A program made the position numbers and the translations under genes. The notes beneath the pieces were generated by a model, which was given only the letters and a program-made list of their open reading frames with translations, did no database searches and was not told where the DNA came from. Shown here piece by piece: positions 6,077 through 8,722 of a stretch of 8,722 nucleotides of DNA; within the stretch, counting starts at the first letter, position 1; each line of letters begins with the position of its first letter. Source of the stretch: DATGQT01 sp033720695 (GTDB lineage: Bacteria; Bacteroidota; Rhodothermia; Rhodothermales; Rubricoccaceae); contig JAWWCA010000156.1 of NCBI GenBank assembly GCA_033720695.1, positions 1-8,722 on the forward strand, in the 5' to 3' direction.

Positions 6077-7525
6077 ATGCGCATCTGCCTCTTGTTTCCG
6101 CTCCTCGGGCTCGTCGTGGCGCCCGCCCTCGCACAGAGCGGCGCGGGCTACTTCCCGCTCGAGGAGGGGAACCGGTGGGTCTGGTTCGGCGGCGAGCCCA
6201 ACGAACCCGACCTCTATTACCGCCTCGAGGTCACCGGCGACACGCTCATCGGCGGGGCGCCCTACGCCCTCGTCACGACGACCACCCTCCTGCAGGTCAA
6301 CCAACCGGTCTCGACCGCCTACTGCGCCGTCCGGGTCACGCCTCACTGGAGCGGAATTGGAGAGCAGGTGGAGGCCGTCCGGCTGCGCGGCGGCTTCCAG
6401 TGCCTGCCCCCAGCCGTCGGCAATGGCGAGGCACCCGACATCGGGCCGGGGCCGGGCGAGCCCATGACGGTCGAGATCGGCGGCATCTCGTACACGTTCG
6501 ACGACGTCGTGGTCCAGCGGCAGGTGCTCCCGCTGATCGGGAACGGCGAGGAGCACTTCGCGGCGGGCGTCGGCCCGCTCTACGCCCACTTCGCCGTGAA
6601 CCTCAGCCAGGGCGGCGGGCGCGCCCGGAGCGCGCTCGTCTACGCCGAGGTCGGGGGCGCGGTCTACGGCGTCGAGCCGACGCCCGGCGACAGCCCCGCC
6701 CCAGCCCGGTTTTACCCCCTGGCCCCCGGGGACGTGTGGGTCTACGACGTCACGCGGTACGGCGACCTGGACTGGGTCGAGCGGCGCGTCGTCCTGCGCG
6801 ACACCCTCATCGCGGGCGTCCCATTCGCCCTCCTCGACCTCACGCGCTACGACCCGGCGACCTACGAGGTCGTGGACGAGGCCCGCTGCGCGGCCCGGTT
6901 CGCCGGCGAGACCGGGGGCATCGAGTGGCGGTCTGTCCAGGGCGACTGCGCCGTGCCGGACGCGGCGTTCGATGCCGAGGGGTGGTGGGTGCCCCTCACG
7001 GAGACGGAGTGGGTCGAGCCGGACTGCGCCTACGCGATCGGAGGGCAGCCCTACACCCTACCGTTCTGCTTCAGGATCTACGACGCGCTCCCCGACCCCC
7101 CCATCTCCGTCTCGGTCGTGTTCGGGGCCGACGTCGGTCTCGTGTCCTACGAGGTCCACGACGTCGACACCGACGTGGACGGTCGGCTCGTCTACGCCGA
7201 GGTTGGGGGCGCCGTCTACGGCGCGGACCCCGTCGCGGCCGAGCCCCCGCCGGGGGCGCCGCATGCGCTCCGGGTGGAGCGCGTCCACCCCAACCCGTTC
7301 CGCGAGAGCGCCGCCATCGCCCTCACGCTCCCGGAATCGGAGGCCGTGGGGATCGCGCTCTACGACGCGCTCGGGCGCCGGGCGTGGTCGCGCGACTGGG
7401 GTCAGCTCCCGGCCGGGCGCCACGCGCTCCCGCTCGACGGGTCGGCGCTCGCGCCCGGCGTCTACGTCGTCCGCGTGCGGGCGGGGGCGGAGGCCGCCAC
7501 GTGGCGTGTCGTGCGCACCGAGTAG
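6077..7525 (+). CDS. Secreted protein with T9SS type A sorting domain and duplicated passenger domain
   Basis: A 482-residue paralogue of the upstream gene. The signal peptide is residues 1-19 (MRICLLFPLL..., ending ALA before Gln20). Passenger repeat 1 runs from YFPLEEGNRWVWF (25) through GDTLIGGAPYAL (54-65) to ALVYAEVGGAVYGVE (about 200). Repeat 2 runs from FYPLAPGDVWVYD (212) through RDTLIAGVPFAL (241-252) to RLVYAEVGGAVYGADP (about 385), so the domain of about 175 residues is duplicated within the protein. Each repeat keeps a Cys pair (83/109 and 271/291); repeat 2 adds Cys317 and Cys331. The sorting domain (about 396-482) has PNPF (405-408), YDALGRRAWSR and GVYVVRV, nearly identical to the upstream protein. 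It is expected to be exported by Sec and then through the type IX machine to the surface or medium. No catalytic motif is visible. The ATG at 6077 directly begins the signal peptide; AGG at 6074-6076 is too close to act as a ribosome site. Confidence 0.9.
   Translation: MRICLLFPLLGLVVAPALAQSGAGYFPLEEGNRWVWFGGEPNEPDLYYRLEVTGDTLIGGAPYALVTTTTLLQVNQPVSTAYCAVRVTPHWSGIGEQVEAVRLRGGFQCLPPAVGNGEAPDIGPGPGEPMTVEIGGISYTFDDVVVQRQVLPLIGNGEEHFAAGVGPLYAHFAVNLSQGGGRARSALVYAEVGGAVYGVEPTPGDSPAPARFYPLAPGDVWVYDVTRYGDLDWVERRVVLRDTLIAGVPFALLDLTRYDPATYEVVDEARCAARFAGETGGIEWRSVQGDCAVPDAAFDAEGWWVPLTETEWVEPDCAYAIGGQPYTLPFCFRIYDALPDPPISVSVVFGADVGLVSYEVHDVDTDVDGRLVYAEVGGAVYGADPVAAEPPPGAPHALRVERVHPNPFRESAAIALTLPESEAVGIALYDALGRRAWSRDWGQLPAGRHALPLDGSALAPGVYVVRVRAGAEAATWRVVRTE
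6635..6671 (+). repeat. Internal domain repeat end, copy 1 (pairs with 7187-7223)
   Basis: This 37-base stretch encodes the LVYAEVGGAVYG end of passenger repeat 1 and matches 7187-7223 at 35 of 37 positions. The copies lie 552 bases (184 codons) apart, which sets the period of the in-gene duplication. A related but more diverged copy lies at 5643-5679 in the upstream paralogue. Confidence 0.8.
7187..7223 (+). repeat. Internal domain repeat end, copy 2 (pairs with 6635-6671)
   Basis: Second copy of the LVYAEVGGAVYG-coding stretch, closing passenger repeat 2 just before the linker to the sorting domain. It differs from copy 1 by two silent third-position changes. Confidence 0.8.
7361..7473 (+). 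repeat. Sorting-domain repeat, copy 2 (pairs with 5817-5929)
   Basis: Partner of the 113-base sorting-domain repeat in the upstream paralogue (109 of 113 bases identical). The two copies lie in direct orientation 1544 bases apart and could support recombination that deletes or fuses the genes. Confidence 0.9.
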
Positions 7526-7533
7526 GCCGAGGG

Positions 7534-7548
7534 GCGCCCGCCCGGCGC
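7534..7548. terminator. Weak hairpin between convergent genes, possible bidirectional terminator
   Basis: In the 32-base gap between the convergent stop codons, GCGCC (7534-7538), a five-base loop and GGCGC (7544-7548) can pair. There is no T-run on either strand. The position is suggestive, but a five-pair GC stem is common by chance at this base composition. Confidence 0.2.
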
Positions 7549-7557
7549 ACCCGGGGC

Positions 7558-8722
7558 CTAGCGCTCGGCGTAGGCGAGGAGGGTGAGCCCGTTGCCGAGC
7601 GAGCCGTCCCAGTAGCGCGTCAGCGCGGGCGAGGCGGGGATGTAGTGGATCCGGGCCGAGCCGTTGGTCTCGAAGGTGCCCCCCACCACGAGGTTGCCGT
7701 AGATGTCCACGTTCCCCTGGTAGCGGACCCCCTGCTCGGCGTAGATCTGGGCGTAGGCTCGAGTGTTGCCGCTCATCGTGACCTCGCCGGTCGTGTAGAT
7801 GGCGAGGGGGCTCTCCTGGGGGCCGTCGTAGCCCGCGCCCGTCGCGCGCACGACCCCGTCGAGGTGGACGTCGCCCTCGACGATGAGGATGGCGTACCCG
7901 TCGATGACGACGTCGTCGAGGAGCGCATCGCCGCGGAGCCGCCACACGACGGGGGCCTCCCGCGTCCCGCCCTGGAGGCGGATGTCCTCGAACTCAGCGG
8001 CGTAGTCCCCGAGCAGGACGGCGCGGAGGTCGTGGGTGACCGGGAGGAGCGCGGCCATGGCGTCGGGGTCGATCCGGGGGATCGGGACGGGATCGGCCTG
8101 GGCGAGGGCGGCGAGCCCGTCGGGGTTGTGGTTCGGCTGGAAGGAGTGCGACGTGTGCCCCGACAGATCGTCCACGTAGGTGCCGAAGCCGGACACCCGC
8201 GTCGAGTTGCTGCCCACGTGCAGGTCGGCGTTCGTGTGCACGCTCGCGTTGAGGTACGCCTGCTGCTCGTCGGTGACGCCGATGGAGAGGATCTCGGCGT
8301 TCCCGCTCAGCGTGAGGTCGTCGTCGGCCATGAGGCCGTAGCGCATGAACGGCGGCGTCTCGCTCGGGATGTACTCGGTGTTGCCGACGGTCGCGGTCAC
8401 GACGTAGCGGCGGGTGAGCCCGTTGGGGCCGGGGGCCACGCCCTCGGAGGTGATCTCCGCGGTGTGGTCCGCGCCGGCGGCGACGTCCACCTCATAGGCG
8501 ATGCCGTCGAGGGTGCCCGAGAGCGCGGCGTCGGTGAAGTCCTCGCCGAGGTGGTGCATCGCCCGCTCGAAGCCGGCGAGCGCGGCGCTCCGCGCCTGGA
8601 CGGCGCGCTGGTCGCCGTAGGTGCCCGCGCGGGTCTGGTCGCGCTGGGTCTGGGTCCCGAGCGCGTAGCGCACGCCGAGGAGCGTAAAGGCGAGGGCGGT
8701 GGCGAGGAGGGCGGCCTTACCC
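7558..8722 (-). CDS. PilX-like / DUF7305-like pilus-associated protein, 5' end cut by window edge
   Basis: The minus-strand frame is open from the right edge to the TAG at 7560-7558, giving 387 visible residues; the true start lies beyond the window. A GTG at 8673 could be read as a start but would cut the hydrophobic segment visible just before it (KAALLATALAFTLLGV), so it is rejected. That helix, followed by an Arg/Gln/Ala-rich helix (RAVQARSAALAGFERAMHHL, about residues 39-58), resembles the N-terminal stalk of PilX and minor pseudopilins. Beyond lie two beta-solenoid parts: about 129-182 (DDDLTLSGNAEI... NADLHVGSNS) and about 269-360 (ILIVEGDVHLDGV, LAIYTTGEVTMSGN, AQIYAEQGVRYQGNVDIYGN, SARIHY). 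They are joined by PIPRIDPDAM. The second part strongly recalls DUF7305, often found in PilX-type proteins. A role in type IV pilus or type II-like secretion filaments is inferred. No cysteines are visible. Confidence 0.8.
   Translation of the reverse strand, partial: GKAALLATALAFTLLGVRYALGTQTQRDQTRAGTYGDQRAVQARSAALAGFERAMHHLGEDFTDAALSGTLDGIAYEVDVAAGADHTAEITSEGVAPGPNGLTRRYVVTATVGNTEYIPSETPPFMRYGLMADDDLTLSGNAEILSIGVTDEQQAYLNASVHTNADLHVGSNSTRVSGFGTYVDDLSGHTSHSFQPNHNPDGLAALAQADPVPIPRIDPDAMAALLPVTHDLRAVLLGDYAAEFEDIRLQGGTREAPVVWRLRGDALLDDVVIDGYAILIVEGDVHLDGVVRATGAGYDGPQESPLAIYTTGEVTMSGNTRAYAQIYAEQGVRYQGNVDIYGNLVVGGTFETNGSARIHYIPASPALTRYWDGSLGNGLTLLAYAER

Noticed and set aside
8671..8673. GTG as the start of the right-hand minus-strand gene
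   Set aside because: The same frame continues to the window edge with a hydrophobic helix that belongs to the protein, so the start lies outside.
1..8722. Defence system, CRISPR array, prophage or transposon
   Set aside because: No regularly spaced direct repeats, integrase, transposase, nuclease or phage-like proteins are visible; the repeats seen are inside protein-coding domains.

Overview
The window is about 70% G+C with dense coding on both strands. It suggests a member of the Rhodothermota (Salinibacter / Rubricoccaceae-like relatives of the Bacteroidota). The main support is two proteins ending in a type A Por secretion (T9SS) C-terminal sorting domain: a PNPF motif followed by a YDALGR and GVYVVRV-type ending. 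Further support comes from a TPR-containing PknB-type kinase of the kind common in that group, and from the lack of clear Shine-Dalgarno sites before several starts. The phylum call is an inference from gene content. No RNA gene, CRISPR array, insertion sequence or phage gene was seen.

Layout, left to right. (1) Minus strand, 1223 to beyond base 1: the first 407 codons of a large secreted beta-solenoid protein with a clear signal peptide. It runs off the left edge. (2) Plus strand, 1384-3855: a membrane-anchored Ser/Thr protein kinase with a C-terminal TPR region. It is divergent from gene 1, with a 160-base spacer between them. (3) Plus strand, 4019-4960: a DUF5996 protein of unknown function. 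(4) and (5) Plus strand, 5100-5978 and 6077-7525: tandem paralogues, each with a signal peptide, one or two copies of a Y/F-PL-x-x-G domain of about 175 residues, and a nearly identical T9SS sorting domain. (6) Minus strand, beyond 8722 down to 7558: a 5'-truncated PilX-like / DUF7305-like pilus-associated protein that converges on gene 5.

How they fit together: four of the six genes encode proteins with an export or membrane-insertion signal at the N-terminus. Two of these are clear T9SS cargo and one is a probable pilin-like surface component. The kinase likely carries its TPR region on the far side of the membrane. The region therefore looks like a cell-envelope neighbourhood rather than one operon, since strands alternate and most gaps are 98-163 bases. 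The most unusual signals are a TTGCG box 53-58 bases upstream of the start of all three complete-5' exported genes, a 113-bp near-identical sorting-domain repeat shared by the two paralogues, and an internal domain duplication in the second paralogue. I do not see a convincing new multi-gene system. No intergenic stretch exceeds 163 bases.
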